Assembly: GCA_937960715.1 (NCBI GenBank)
Contig: CALGOO010000035.1
Coordinates: 1-30,245 of the forward strand
DNA length: 30,245 nucleotides
Reading direction: 5' to 3'
DNA from: an uncultured Candidatus Competibacteraceae bacterium
Lineage (GTDB): Bacteria > Pseudomonadota > Gammaproteobacteria > Competibacterales > Competibacteraceae
The notes under the pieces were generated by a model. It was given only the letters and a program-made list of their open reading frames with translations. It did not search any database and was not told the origin of the DNA. The position numbers were made by a program, and so were the translations under genes. Below are positions 15,811-24,408 of the stretch, in pieces; positions within the stretch are counted from its first letter, which is position 1; each line of letters begins with the position of its first letter.

Positions 15811-16563
15811 ATGTATAAAATCGTGCTCATCCGCCATGGCGAAAGTCAATGGAATATGGAAAACCGTTTTACCGGCTGGGTGGACGTGGATCTGTCCGAC
15901 AAGGGTCGCGAAGAAGCCCGAAAAGGAGGTCAGGCGCTCAAGAAGGAAGGCTATGTCTTCGATGTGGCCCATACCTCGGTGCTCAAGCGCGCCATTCACA
16001 CCTTGTGGACCGTGCTGGATGAAATGGACTTGGCGTGGATTCCGGTACACCGGAGCTGGCGGCTCAACGAGCGCCACTATGGCGCCCTGGCGGGCCTGAA
16101 CAAGTCCGAAACCGCCGCCAAGCACGGCGAGGAGCAGGTCAAGATCTGGCGGCGCAGTTTCGATATCCCGCCGCCGGCGCTGGAACCGAGCGATTCACGC
16201 CATCCGGCCTTCGATCCGCGCTACGCTGGCCTCGACCCGCGGGTGCTGCCGGCCACCGAAAGCCTCAAGACCACCATCGACCGGGTGCTGCCCTACTGGC
16301 ATGACGTCCTGGTGCCGACCATCCGCTCCGGCAAGCGGGTGCTGATCGCCGCCCATGGCAACAGCTTGCGGGCGCTGGTCAAGTACCTCGATGACATTGC
16401 CGACGATGAAATCGTCGCCCTCAACATCCCCACCGCCGTGCCCCTGGTCTACGAGCTCGACGCCAACCTGCGGCCGATCAAGAAGGGAGGTCAGTATCTG
16501 GCCGATCCCGATGAGCTGAAGAAACTGATGGACGCCGTCGCCAATCAGGGCAAGGCCAAGTAA
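15811..16563 (+). CDS. gpmA: GpmA, 2,3-bisphosphoglycerate-dependent phosphoglycerate mutase
   Basis: GpmA interconverts 3- and 2-phosphoglycerate in glycolysis and gluconeogenesis through a phosphohistidine. The 250-residue product begins MYKIVLIRHGESQWN, with the catalytic His at residue 9. It also has the second conserved motif ERHYGALAGLNKSETAAKHG (about 89-108) and the C-terminal AAHGNSLRALVKYLD with its catalytic His. The length equals that of E. coli GpmA. ATG 15811 has GAGGAGG about ten bases upstream. A strong hairpin lies 32 bases past the stop. It is the first of three rightward genes (gpmA, ctp, DJ-1-like). Confidence 0.97.
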   Translation: MYKIVLIRHGESQWNMENRFTGWVDVDLSDKGREEARKGGQALKKEGYVFDVAHTSVLKRAIHTLWTVLDEMDLAWIPVHRSWRLNERHYGALAGLNKSETAAKHGEEQVKIWRRSFDIPPPALEPSDSRHPAFDPRYAGLDPRVLPATESLKTTIDRVLPYWHDVLVPTIRSGKRVLIAAHGNSLRALVKYLDDIADDEIVALNIPTAVPLVYELDANLRPIKKGGQYLADPDELKKLMDAVANQGKAK

Positions 16564-16594
16564 GCGGAATTACCCGCTCCCGCATTCGCGCCGT

Positions 16595-16625
16595 CCCGCG
16601 CGTCGGTTTCCAGCCGGCGCGCGGG
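16595..16625 (+). terminator. Strong hairpin after gpmA, weak terminator candidate
   Basis: A 12-pair stem (16595-16606 with 16614-16625, one T-G pair) closes a seven-base loop, 32 bases past the gpmA stop. No T tract follows, so it is not a standard intrinsic terminator. It may instead stabilise the 3' end of the gpmA message or attenuate transcription into the protease gene. Confidence 0.4.
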
Positions 16626-16773
16626 AGTTCCTCCAAAATCGCCTCCATTCGCATCGATTTCCCTCAGTCACGCCGCGATTTTCGAGCGCGTTCCGTTGTC
16701 TTACGCGAGGAATGGGCTAAATACTTCCAGTTATCCCTTGACCGCAATCAAAAATGGTTTTTGGAGCAAGCTA

Positions 16774-18099
16774 ATGAGTGCTGCAACCCGACACGGTCTG
16801 GCGTTGGCGTTGAGTTTTCTGGCGGGCGTTTCGCTGACGGCGATGCATACGGTCTGGGCCGAAAAGGAAACGTCGCCGGAAAACAAACTGCCGCTGGACG
16901 AGTTGCGCACGTTCACCGGCGTGCTCGACGCCATCAAGCAGGATTACGTCGAGCCGGTCAAGGATCACGATCTGCTGGAAAACGCCATTCGCGGCATGTT
17001 GAGCAATCTCGACCCGCATTCCGCGTTCCTGGACGCCGAGGCGTTCCAGGACCTGCAGATCGGCACCTCGGGCGAATTTGGCGGCCTAGGCATCGAGGTT
17101 GGCCAGGAAAACGGTTTTCTCAAGGTCGTCGCTCCGATCGACGATACGCCCGCCCAAAGGGCGGGCATCCGCGCTGGCGATCTGATCATCCGGCTGGACG
17201 ACCTTTCGGTCAAGGGCATGTCACTGTCGGACGCGATCCAGCGCATGCGCGGCAAGCCGAACACGGCCATCACCCTGACCATCGTGCGCGAAGGCATGCG
17301 CAAGCCGCTCAAGATCAAGCTGATCCGGGAGGTCATCCAGGTCAAGAGCGTCAAGAGCCGCCTGCTGGAGCCGGGATTCGGTTATCTGCGCATCACCCAG
17401 TTTCAGGCCAAGACCGCCCAGAACCTGCGGCAAGCCTTGCAGGAAGTCGAGCAACAAAACAAGGGACCGTTGCGCGGCGTGGTGCTGGATCTGCGCAACA
17501 ATCCGGGCGGGGTGCTGAACGGCGCGGTGGATGTCGCCGATGATTTTCTGGAGGAGGGCGCCATCGTCCAAACCAAGGGACGCGGCAATGGCTCCGACCA
17601 AAGTTTCAAGGCGACTCCGGGCGATCTGCTCAAGGGTGCGCCGCTGGTGGTGCTGGTCAACGGCGGCTCGGCTTCGGCCTCGGAAATCGTCGCTGGCGCG
17701 CTGCAAGACCACCATCGCGCGCTCATCCTGGGCGAGCGCACCTTCGGCAAGGGTTCGGTGCAAACCATCCTGCCGCTGGGCAACGGCACCGCGGTCAAAC
17801 TGACCACCGCTCGCTACTACACACCGAACGGCCGCTCCATCCAGGCCGAGGGCATCGAACCCGACATCAAACTCAAACCGTTCAAGGTCGCGACCGGCGC
17901 CGACGCCGACTCGGACACCGTCAAGGAAGCCGATCTGAGCGGCCATCTGCGCAACGATGGCAAGATCCCGACCGATAGCGCGCCCGACGCTCGGCTCATC
18001 GGCGCCGAAGGCGACCCGGCGCAAAGCGACTACCCCCTGTATGAAGCCCTGAATCTGCTCAAGGGCATGACCCTGTTGCAAACCCGCAAGAACGGCTGA
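16774..18099 (+). CDS. S41-family carboxyl-terminal processing protease (CtpA-like)
   Basis: This is a periplasmic PDZ-containing serine protease that trims C-termini of envelope proteins. In other bacteria such proteases control peptidoglycan hydrolases. The 441-residue product has a signal sequence (about 8-30, GLALALSFLAGVSLTAMHTVWAE), an N-terminal helical region with MLSNLDPHSAFLD (about 75-87), a PDZ domain (about 98-185, GEFGGLGIEV) and the protease domain. The protease domain carries the nucleophile motif NGGSASASEIVAGAL (about 296-310) and the catalytic Lys about 326 in ERTFGKGSVQT. I chose ATG 16774, with GGAG seven bases upstream; the frame is open back to 16696. In many gammaproteobacteria envC sits between the mutase and this gene; it is absent here. 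Confidence 0.95.
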   Translation: MSAATRHGLALALSFLAGVSLTAMHTVWAEKETSPENKLPLDELRTFTGVLDAIKQDYVEPVKDHDLLENAIRGMLSNLDPHSAFLDAEAFQDLQIGTSGEFGGLGIEVGQENGFLKVVAPIDDTPAQRAGIRAGDLIIRLDDLSVKGMSLSDAIQRMRGKPNTAITLTIVREGMRKPLKIKLIREVIQVKSVKSRLLEPGFGYLRITQFQAKTAQNLRQALQEVEQQNKGPLRGVVLDLRNNPGGVLNGAVDVADDFLEEGAIVQTKGRGNGSDQSFKATPGDLLKGAPLVVLVNGGSASASEIVAGALQDHHRALILGERTFGKGSVQTILPLGNGTAVKLTTARYYTPNGRSIQAEGIEPDIKLKPFKVATGADADSDTVKEADLSGHLRNDGKIPTDSAPDARLIGAEGDPAQSDYPLYEALNLLKGMTLLQTRKNG

Positions 18100-18138
18100 A
18101 CGCCGCTCTTACCACACCCGCCGGAGGAGGCGCCGTCC

Positions 18139-18684
18139 ATGGCCACCGCGCTCGTTCCCCTCGCCCAAGGCTGCGAGGAATTGGAAGCCGTTACCCTCAT
18201 CGACCTGTTCCGCCGAGCGGGCGTCACCGTCACGGTGGCGGGCCTGGAAGCTGGCCCGGTCATCGCGTCGCGGGGCGTGGCGCTGTTGCCCGACACCACT
18301 CTGGACGCGGTGTTGGACCAGGATTTCGACCTGGTGGTGTTGCCGGGCGGTCTGGGCGGGGCCCAGCGGCTGGAGGCCGATCGACGGATCGCGGCGCTGT
18401 TGCGGCGGCTGACGGAACAGGGCCGCTACGTGGCGGCCATCTGCGCCGCGCCGAAGGTGCTGGTCAGCGCCGGGCTGGTCAGCGGCCGTGAAGTGACCGC
18501 CTATCCCGGCATCCTCGATGGGCAAGCCGACATTCGACTGAGCAGCGCCGCCGTGGTGCGCGACGGAACCTTCATCACGTCGCGTGGACCGGGTACGGCG
18601 ATGGACTTTGCCCTGAGCCTGATCGAGCTGCTGTGCGGCCGCGCCAAGCGCGACGAGGTCGAAGCCGCGTTGCAGCGGTCGTAA
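18139..18684 (+). CDS. DJ-1/PfpI family protein (YajL/ThiJ-like)
   Basis: The 181-residue product is a cytoplasmic DJ-1 superfamily protein, related to E. coli YajL and human DJ-1. The conserved Glu lies in GCEELEAV (about 11-18) and the reactive Cys at about 102 in AAICAAPKVL. Other family motifs are VVLPGG (about 66-71) and TSRGPGTAMDFALSLIELL (about 147-165). Roles proposed for the family include oxidative-stress protection, chaperone activity and glyoxalase- or deglycase-like activity; the last is debated. GGAGG precedes the ATG. It follows the protease by 39 bases and converges with ubiB, with only five bases between the two genes. Confidence 0.93.
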   Translation: MATALVPLAQGCEELEAVTLIDLFRRAGVTVTVAGLEAGPVIASRGVALLPDTTLDAVLDQDFDLVVLPGGLGGAQRLEADRRIAALLRRLTEQGRYVAAICAAPKVLVSAGLVSGREVTAYPGILDGQADIRLSSAAVVRDGTFITSRGPGTAMDFALSLIELLCGRAKRDEVEAALQRS

Positions 18685-18689
18685 AACGC

Positions 18690-20363
18690 TCAACCCTCCG
18701 TCGGCCAGGCGCCGAGCAACAGGCCGATCCCAATCCCACCCAGCAACCAACTCGCCAGCGGCGCCTGCCACAGGCTGACGCTGTTCTGGGCGTCGAACCC
18801 CAAGATGACCGCCGCGCTGACCAGCAGCGCCGCGCCGGCGCGCGCATGAAAACCGCGCCGGTTGGCGCGGCGCAGCTCACGGCGCAACTGTTCCATCTCC
18901 TGCCGGTGCAGGCGCACCGTGATCTCGCCGTCGCTGGCCCGGCGCAACAGGCCATGAATCAGGTTGGGCAAATCCGGCGTCTGGTCGGCCCAACGCGGGA
19001 GCTGGTATTTGACGCGATGGATGAACGAGAGCGGTCCGACCCGATCACGCATCCAGTTTTCCAGGAATGGCTTGGCGGTTTGCCACAGGTCCAGCTCGGG
19101 ATCGAGCTGTCGACCCAACCCTTCGATGTTGAGCAGGGTCTTTTGCAGCAACACCAGTTGCGGCTGTACCTCCATGTTGAAGCGGCGGGCGGTCTGGAAC
19201 AGGGTCAACAGAAACCCGCCGAAGGAAATGTCCTTGAGCGGCCGGTCGAAGATCGGCTCCGACACGGTGCGAATGGCGGATTCGAATTCGTCCACCCGGG
19301 TTGCCGCCGGTACCCAGCCCGATTCGATGTGCAATTCGGCCACCCGCCGATAGTCGCGGTGGAAGAAGGCCAGGAAATTTTCGGCCAGATAATGCTGGTC
19401 GGTGGGGCTGAGGGTGCCGATGATGCCGAAATCCACCGCGATGTAGCGGGGGTCGGCGGGGTCGTCGGCGTTGACGAAAATGTTGCCCGGATGCATGTCG
19501 GCATGGAAGAAGCTGTCGCGGAACACCTGGGTAAAAAAAACCTCCACGCCGCGCGCCGACAACTTCTTGAGATCCACCCCGCGTCGACGCAGCTCGGCGA
19601 TCTCTCCCACCGGAATGCCGTAAATTCGCTCCATCACCAGCACCTCGCGGCGGGTCTCCGGCCAAAACACCTCGGGAACGTACAGAATCGGCGAGTTTTG
19701 GAAATTGCGCCGCAGGTGGCTGGCGTTGGCCGCTTCGCGCACCAGGTCCAGCTCATCCAGGATGGTCTTCTCGTATTCCGCCACCACTTCCAGCGGTCGG
19801 AGGCGGCGGCCTTCCCTCCAGTAGCGCTGGGCCAGACTGGCGACGATGTACAGCAACTCCACGTCGCGGCGGATGATCTTCTCTATGGCCGGCCGCAACA
19901 CCTTCACCACCACTTCACGGCCACTCCGCGACCGGGCGGCGTGAACCTGGGCGATGGACGCCGAGGCCAGCGGTTGTGAATCGAATTCGGCGAACACCGC
20001 CGCCAATGGCTGGCCGTAGGCTTTCTCGACAATGGCCTGGGCCTGCTCGCCGGGAAACGGCGGCACCTGGTCTTGCAGCTTGGCCAGTTCCAGGGCGATG
20101 TCATCCGGCAGCAGATCGCGGCGGGTGGACAGCATTTGGCCAAACTTGACGAAGATCGGTCCCAGGTCTTCCAGCGCCAATCGGATGCGCTCGCCGCGCG
20201 ACAGCTTCAACTCCTGGCGCGGCGCCCAGTTCCACGGCAACAGATGGCGCACGAAGCCGATGGGCCGGAACAAATGAGTGGCTAAGACGATATCGTCCAG
20301 ACCGTGGCGCACCAGCACCCGGTTGATATGCAACAACCGCAACAGTTGGGCGGGACCAAACAT
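18690..20363 (-). CDS. ubiB: UbiB, ABC1/ADCK-like atypical kinase for ubiquinone biosynthesis
   Basis: UbiB is a membrane-bound atypical kinase/ATPase required for ubiquinone biosynthesis, probably helping extract or organise lipid intermediates. The 557-residue product (E. coli about 546) carries the family KxGQ motif in FVKFGQMLSTRRDLLPDDIA. Also visible are the alanine-rich nucleotide loop ASASIAQVHAA and the catalytic HADMHPGNIF and AVDFGIIG motifs. Two hydrophobic helices close the C-terminus (about 505-523 and 532-552), as in UbiB. It is the last gene of the hslVU-DUF971-ubiE-ubiJ-ubiB run and starts 33 bases after ubiJ. Its stop lies five bases from that of the convergent DJ-1-like gene. 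Confidence 0.96.
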   Translation of the reverse strand: MFGPAQLLRLLHINRVLVRHGLDDIVLATHLFRPIGFVRHLLPWNWAPRQELKLSRGERIRLALEDLGPIFVKFGQMLSTRRDLLPDDIALELAKLQDQVPPFPGEQAQAIVEKAYGQPLAAVFAEFDSQPLASASIAQVHAARSRSGREVVVKVLRPAIEKIIRRDVELLYIVASLAQRYWREGRRLRPLEVVAEYEKTILDELDLVREAANASHLRRNFQNSPILYVPEVFWPETRREVLVMERIYGIPVGEIAELRRRGVDLKKLSARGVEVFFTQVFRDSFFHADMHPGNIFVNADDPADPRYIAVDFGIIGTLSPTDQHYLAENFLAFFHRDYRRVAELHIESGWVPAATRVDEFESAIRTVSEPIFDRPLKDISFGGFLLTLFQTARRFNMEVQPQLVLLQKTLLNIEGLGRQLDPELDLWQTAKPFLENWMRDRVGPLSFIHRVKYQLPRWADQTPDLPNLIHGLLRRASDGEITVRLHRQEMEQLRRELRRANRRGFHARAGAALLVSAAVILGFDAQNSVSLWQAPLASWLLGGIGIGLLLGAWPTEG

Positions 20364-20396
20364 GCCGTTTTCGCGTCTCGGCGGTAAGCTGTGGGA

Positions 20397-21008
20397 TCAG
20401 GTTGGATCGTCGATCGCCAACCGGCGACGCAGGCGCTCGATCCGCGCGGCCAGCCGGTCGGTATCCTCGCGCAGAACGTCCACGGCGCTGAGAAATCGTT
20501 CGACTTCGGGGCGCGGCGGCAACGCCCTCAACTCCCGTTGAAGATATTCACCGCCACCGCGCCGCAGGATATCGCCGGCCTGCTGGCCCCAGACCCGGAA
20601 TCCGCGCCAGAACCGGCCCACCTGATGAGCGACGGCATCGCCGAGCAGGCGGGAAAGCGGCTCTTCCCAATCGATGTCCAGTTGCGCCAGCGCGGTCTGA
20701 AATTCCCGTCCCACGACGGCGTCGCCCTCGATGGTAATACCGTCACCGGCGGTTTTCTGACCGCGCCATTGGCGAGCCAGGGCCAGCGGCATACCCCGGA
20801 TGCGGACGGTCAGTTCGTCGGCGTGCTGGTCCAGCACCCGGACGCCATGGCCGCTCGGCAACAGATAGAGCGTCAGCCCCAAACCTTCCAGTTCGATGGC
20901 GATGACGTTGCCTTCCAGCGCGGCCAATCGCGCTTGGGTATCGGGATCCAGCCGCAACACCGCGTTGAGCACGGTTTCCAGGCTGGCGGCGATGACAGCG
21001 GGGGTCAC
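20397..21008 (-). CDS. ubiJ: UbiJ, SCP2-domain ubiquinone biosynthesis accessory factor
   Basis: UbiJ is a lipid-binding accessory protein of the soluble Ubi complex that acts on hydrophobic ubiquinone intermediates. From GTG 21008 the product has 203 residues (E. coli 201). It comprises an SCP2-like domain (about 1-130, with LNAVLRLDPDTQARLAALEGNVIAIEL in two adjoining halves and ITIEGDAVVGREFQ) and a C-terminal coiled coil (about 165-200, PRPEVERFLSAVDVLRED). I chose GTG 21008 because GAGAA lies upstream and the length fits; a longer frame from 21086 would overlap ubiE. The ubiE-ubiJ-ubiB order is the standard one. Confidence 0.93.
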   Translation of the reverse strand: MTPAVIAASLETVLNAVLRLDPDTQARLAALEGNVIAIELEGLGLTLYLLPSGHGVRVLDQHADELTVRIRGMPLALARQWRGQKTAGDGITIEGDAVVGREFQTALAQLDIDWEEPLSRLLGDAVAHQVGRFWRGFRVWGQQAGDILRRGGGEYLQRELRALPPRPEVERFLSAVDVLREDTDRLAARIERLRRRLAIDDPT

Positions 21009-21025
21009 GCGGCGGTTCTCACGGT

Positions 21026-21775
21026 TCAAAGCTTGTAGCCGCGATGCACCGCGACCACGCCGCCGGTCAGGTTGAAATACTGGCAACGCTCGAAACCCGC
21101 CGCTTCCATCATGCGCAGCAGCGTCTCCTGGTCGGGGTGCATGCGGATGGATTCGGCCAGATAGCGATAGCTGGCGTCGTCGTTGACCACCAGCTTGCCC
21201 AACGCCGGCAGCACGGTGAACGAATAAAGGTCATAGACCGATTGCAGGCCCGGCGCGACCGGATGCGAAAACTCCAGAATGATCGCCCGCCCACCCGGCT
21301 TGAGGGCGCGAACCATGGCCGCCAGCGCCCGTTCCTTGTAAGTCACGTTGCGCAGCCCAAAGGCGATGGTGATGCAATCGAAGGCGTTGTCGGGAAACGG
21401 CAACTGCTCGGCGTCGACCTGGGCGTAGGCCACATTGCCGATGGCGCCCTCGTCCACCAGTCGTCGCCGGCCCTCGCTCAACATGCTGGCGTTGATGTCG
21501 GACAGCACCACCAGTCCCTTCGGTCCCACCAGCGGCAACATCCGGCTGGTGAGATCGCCGGTGCCGCCGGCCAGGTCCAACACTCGGTCTCCAGCTCGCA
21601 CCCCGCTGATGCCGATGGCGAAGCGTTTCCACAGCCGATGGATGCCCAGCGACATCAAATCGTTCATCAAGTCGTATTTGCCGGCGACCGAATCGAAGAC
21701 GCCGGCGACCTTGCGCGCCTTTTCGTTGGCGGCCACTGTCTGATAACCAAAATGCGTCGTTTCGGGTTGTTCCAT
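21026..21775 (-). CDS. ubiE: UbiE, ubiquinone/menaquinone C-methyltransferase
   Basis: UbiE methylates the quinone ring carbon using S-adenosylmethionine in ubiquinone (and menaquinone) synthesis. The 249-residue product (E. coli 251) begins MEQPETTHFGYQTV. It shows the family signatures VFDSVAGKYDLMNDLMSLG (about 26-44) and RVLDLAGGTGDLTSRM (SAM-binding motif I, about 64-79). Also visible are FPDNAFDCITIAFGLRNV and, near the end, YFNLTGGVVAVHRGYKL. I chose ATG 21775, which has GGAGG about 11 bases upstream, over an in-frame start at 21838. It lies between the DUF971 gene and ubiJ on the minus strand. Confidence 0.97.
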   Translation of the reverse strand: MEQPETTHFGYQTVAANEKARKVAGVFDSVAGKYDLMNDLMSLGIHRLWKRFAIGISGVRAGDRVLDLAGGTGDLTSRMLPLVGPKGLVVLSDINASMLSEGRRRLVDEGAIGNVAYAQVDAEQLPFPDNAFDCITIAFGLRNVTYKERALAAMVRALKPGGRAIILEFSHPVAPGLQSVYDLYSFTVLPALGKLVVNDDASYRYLAESIRMHPDQETLLRMMEAAGFERCQYFNLTGGVVAVHRGYKL

Positions 21776-21853
21776 GGTTTCGGAAGCCTCCACTTCCCAC
21801 GCCCAACCCCTTTTTTCCGCGAAGGGGAGGGCAGTCAATCGTGATCCGCGAAT

Positions 21854-22210
21854 TCAGGTTTGGCGCTGATAACCCGCCTCGGCCAGTCGGCGCAGATAGT
21901 CTTGCCAGTGACTCTCCCGATCCCGGCCCAGCTCGTACAGGATGTTCCAGGAGTACAAGCCGGTCGAATGGCCATCGTCGAACACCAGCCGAACCGCGTA
22001 ATGACCCACCGGTTCGATGGCGGTGATGTTCACCCGCTCCTTGCCGGTCACCAGTGTTTCGGTGCCGGGACCGTGGCCCCGCACCTCGGCGGAGGGCGAA
22101 AACACCCGCAGATACTCGCAGGGCAATTCGAAGCGGGCGCCGTCCTCGAACGCGACTTCCAAGACACGGGACGTCTGATGCAGCTTGATCTCGGTCGGGC
22201 GGATGCTCAT
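21854..22210 (-). CDS. DUF971 family protein
   Basis: The 118-residue product is a stand-alone DUF971 domain, the fold that forms the N-terminus of gamma-butyrobetaine hydroxylase. Visible features are PTEIKLHQTSRVLEVAFEDG (about 5-24), LPCEYLRVFSPSAEVRGHG (about 29-47) and VGHYAVRLVFDDGHSTGLYSW (about 67-87). The domain can bind metal in relatives, and some stand-alone members have been linked to iron-sulfur or energy metabolism, but the role is not settled. It starts nine bases after hslU and is followed by ubiE 78 bases later, an arrangement seen in other proteobacteria. Confidence 0.9.
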   Translation of the reverse strand: MSIRPTEIKLHQTSRVLEVAFEDGARFELPCEYLRVFSPSAEVRGHGPGTETLVTGKERVNITAIEPVGHYAVRLVFDDGHSTGLYSWNILYELGRDRESHWQDYLRRLAEAGYQRQT

Positions 22211-22219
22211 GGCCGGGCC

Positions 22220-23554
22220 TCACAAAATGTAACGGGTCAAATCCTCGTCCTTGATCAGTTCGCCCAAATGGGCGTCCACGTAGGCGCGATCCACGGTCAC
22301 CGCCTGGCCGGAGCGGTCGGGTGCCTCGAACGAAACGGTTTCCAGCAACCGCTCCATCACCGTATGCAACCGACGGGCGCCGATGTTTTCGGTGCGCTCG
22401 TTCACCTGATAGGCCACCTCGGCGATGCGCCGCACCCCATCCGCCGCGAACGTCAGCCCGACTTCCTCGGTATTCAGCAGCGCCGCGTATTGCTCGGTCA
22501 GCGATGCATCCGGCTCGGTCAGAATCCGCACGAAATCCTCGACGCTCAGCGCGTCCAGCTCCACCCGAATCGGCAATCGACCCTGCAATTCGGGGATCAG
22601 GTCGGAAGGCTTGGCCAGATGGAACGCGCCGGAGGCGATGAACAGAATGTGATCGCTCCGCACCATGCCGTACTTGGTCGATACGGTGCAGCCCTCGACC
22701 AGCGGCAGCAGATCGCGCTGCACGCCCTCGCGCGACACGTCCGGGCCGCCGTATTCGCCGCGCTTGGCCACCTTGTCGATCTCGTCGATGAACACGATGC
22801 CGTTCTGCTCGACCGCCGCCAGCGCCCGCAATTTCAGTTCTTCCTCGTTGATCATCTTGGCCGCCTCTTCCTCCTGAAGCAATTTGAGCGCGTCCTTGAC
22901 CTTGAGCTTGCGGGTGCGGGTACGGCCACTGCTCAGATTTTGGAACAGGCTCTGCAACTGGCTGGTCATCTCTTCCATGCCGGGCGGGGCCATGATCTCC
23001 ACCCCCACTGGTCGCACCGCTATCTCGATCTCGATTTCCCGCTCATCCAGCTCGCCCTTGAGCAGGCGCTCGCGCATCTTCTGGCGCGTGCTGGAGTGAT
23101 CCGGCGCCGGCGGCTCGTTAGCGAAGCCGACGCCGCGTGGGCGCGGTAGCAAGGTGTCCAGCACCCGGTCCTGCGCCGCTTCCTCGGCGCGATGGCGAAC
23201 CTTTTGGGTCTCTTCCTCGCGCACCATTTTCACCGCCATGTCCATCAGGTCGCGGATGATGGACTCCACGTCGCGGCCGACGTAACCGACCTCGGTGAAC
23301 TTGGTGGCCTCAACCTTGATGAACGGCGCGTTGGCCAACTTGGCCAGCCGGCGGGCGATTTCGGTCTTGCCCACGCCGGTCGGACCGATCATCAGGATAT
23401 TCTTGGGGGTGATCTCGTTGCGCAGTTCCGGCGCCACCCGCATCCGCCGCCAGCGGTTGCGCAGGGCGATGGCCACGGCGCGCTTGGCGGCGTCCTGGCC
23501 GATGATGTGCTTGTCCAGTTCCTGGGCGATTTCTCGGGGGGTCATCTCCGACAT
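22220..23554 (-). CDS. hslU: HslU, ATPase subunit of the HslVU protease
   Basis: HslU is the AAA+ unfoldase that feeds substrates to the HslV peptidase. The 444-residue product (E. coli 443) has the Walker A motif GPTGVGKTEIARRLA (about 57-71) and the Walker B GIVFIDEIDKVAKRGEYGGPDVSREG across adjoining segments. The sensor/arginine-finger region is ENIGARRLHTVMERLLE, and the family C-terminal tail DLTRYIL docks into HslV. The I-domain insertion (about 110-240) is present. It lies 66 bases after hslV, under the same sigma-32-like promoter. Confidence 0.97.
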   Translation of the reverse strand: MSEMTPREIAQELDKHIIGQDAAKRAVAIALRNRWRRMRVAPELRNEITPKNILMIGPTGVGKTEIARRLAKLANAPFIKVEATKFTEVGYVGRDVESIIRDLMDMAVKMVREEETQKVRHRAEEAAQDRVLDTLLPRPRGVGFANEPPAPDHSSTRQKMRERLLKGELDEREIEIEIAVRPVGVEIMAPPGMEEMTSQLQSLFQNLSSGRTRTRKLKVKDALKLLQEEEAAKMINEEELKLRALAAVEQNGIVFIDEIDKVAKRGEYGGPDVSREGVQRDLLPLVEGCTVSTKYGMVRSDHILFIASGAFHLAKPSDLIPELQGRLPIRVELDALSVEDFVRILTEPDASLTEQYAALLNTEEVGLTFAADGVRRIAEVAYQVNERTENIGARRLHTVMERLLETVSFEAPDRSGQAVTVDRAYVDAHLGELIKDEDLTRYIL

Positions 23555-23620
23555 GACTCGGCTACCGTCTGGGGGTGGGGCGAAAATAGTGTGGGGGGTT
23601 GGTCCAGCGTGAATTTTGGA

Positions 23621-24163
23621 TCATGCGCCCGCCAGTTCTTCCAGGGTCAGATTCTCGTTGGTGTAGATGCAGATGCCGGCGGCGATTTTCAGGGCTTGCT
23701 CGACGATGGTGCGGGCATCCAGCGCGGTGTGCTCCAACAAAGCCTGAGCAGCGGCCTGGGCGTAGGCGCCGCCGGAGCCGATCGCCGCCAGGTCGCGTTC
23801 CGGTTCGATCACATCACCGTTGCCGGAAATGATCAGGGTCACGCCGGGATCGGCGACGATCAACAACGCCTCCAGCCGGCGCAGCATCCGGTCGGTGCGC
23901 CAGTCCTTCGCCAGCTCCACGGCGGCGCGGGTCAGATTGCCGCCGTGCTTTTCCAGCTTGCCCTCGAAGCGTTCGAACAGGGTGAAGGCGTCGGCGGTGC
24001 CCCCCGCGAAGCCGGCGATCACCTTGTTTTGATAAAGTCGTCGCACCTTGCGGGCGTTGCCCTTCATCACGGTGTTGCCGAGCGTCACCTGCCCGTCGCC
24101 GCCGATGACGACCCGACCGTTGCGACGCACGGCGATCACCGTGGTGCCATGCAATGATTCCAT
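23621..24163 (-). CDS. hslV: HslV, peptidase subunit of the HslVU protease
   Basis: HslV is a proteasome beta-like threonine peptidase that forms a dodecamer capped by HslU. From ATG 24163 the product has 180 residues. The sequence MESLHGTTVIAVRRNGRVVIGGDGQ shows the short propeptide and the catalytic Thr at position 7, exposed after processing. GNTVMKGNARKVRRL and GFAGGTADAFTLFERFE are typical HslV segments. ATG 24163 has GGGAGG about five bases upstream; a longer in-frame start at 24199 lies close to the promoter and is unlikely. It is the first gene of the run ending with ubiB. Confidence 0.97.
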   Translation of the reverse strand: MESLHGTTVIAVRRNGRVVIGGDGQVTLGNTVMKGNARKVRRLYQNKVIAGFAGGTADAFTLFERFEGKLEKHGGNLTRAAVELAKDWRTDRMLRRLEALLIVADPGVTLIISGNGDVIEPERDLAAIGSGGAYAQAAAQALLEHTALDARTIVEQALKIAAGICIYTNENLTLEELAGA

Positions 24164-24212
24164 GCGGTTGCCTCCCGGTTTGACCCGGATTGTACACAAT
24201 TGACTTTCGCGG

Positions 24213-24240
24213 AAATGGGGCCGACCGCGGAATTCTCAAG
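24213..24240 (-). promoter_or_regulatory. Sigma-32-like heat-shock promoter of hslVU
   Basis: On the minus strand CTTGAG (24235-24240) is followed after 14 bases by CCCCATTT (24213-24220), close to the sigma-32 consensus CTTGAAA-N13-15-CCCCATNT. It would start an hslV leader of roughly 40 bases. The match of both boxes and spacing, in front of a classical heat-shock operon, makes the call good although no experiment supports it here. Confidence 0.8.
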
Positions 24241-24250
24241 GTCGCCGGGC

Positions 24251-24290
24251 AAAAAGAAGCCCCGGTTACAAGGGGGAATGGAACCGGGGC
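24251..24290 (-). terminator. Intrinsic terminator after the PEBP gene
   Basis: A nine-base stem (GCCCCGGTT 24259-24267 with AACCGGGGC 24282-24290) closes a 14-base loop. Read leftward it is followed by UUCUUUUUG. It lies between the PEBP-like gene and the hslVU promoter and would keep that transcript from entering hslVU. Confidence 0.8.
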
Positions 24291-24408
24291 GAATAGGGTA
24301 TCCAGTTCAGCGAACCGGATATAGCCCGCTCAGGGAGGGAAGCGGACAGGCGTAAGGGCTTACGCTTAATCACTAAGATGGGGATGATCCGAAAAAGTTC
24401 AATGGGGA

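Noticed and set aside
18633..19979. 448-residue plus-strand open frame opposite ubiB
   Set aside because: It is a GC-rich antisense shadow of ubiB and has no recognisable domain, while ubiB has all family motifs.
21860..23149. 429-residue plus-strand open frame opposite hslU and DUF971
   Set aside because: It is an antisense shadow with His/Gln/Arg-rich composition, spanning two well-defined genes on the other strand.
24350..24365. Small palindrome GCGTAAGGGCTTACGC as a terminator
   Set aside because: The stem is short and no T tract follows on either strand; the stronger hairpin at 24259-24290 explains termination.
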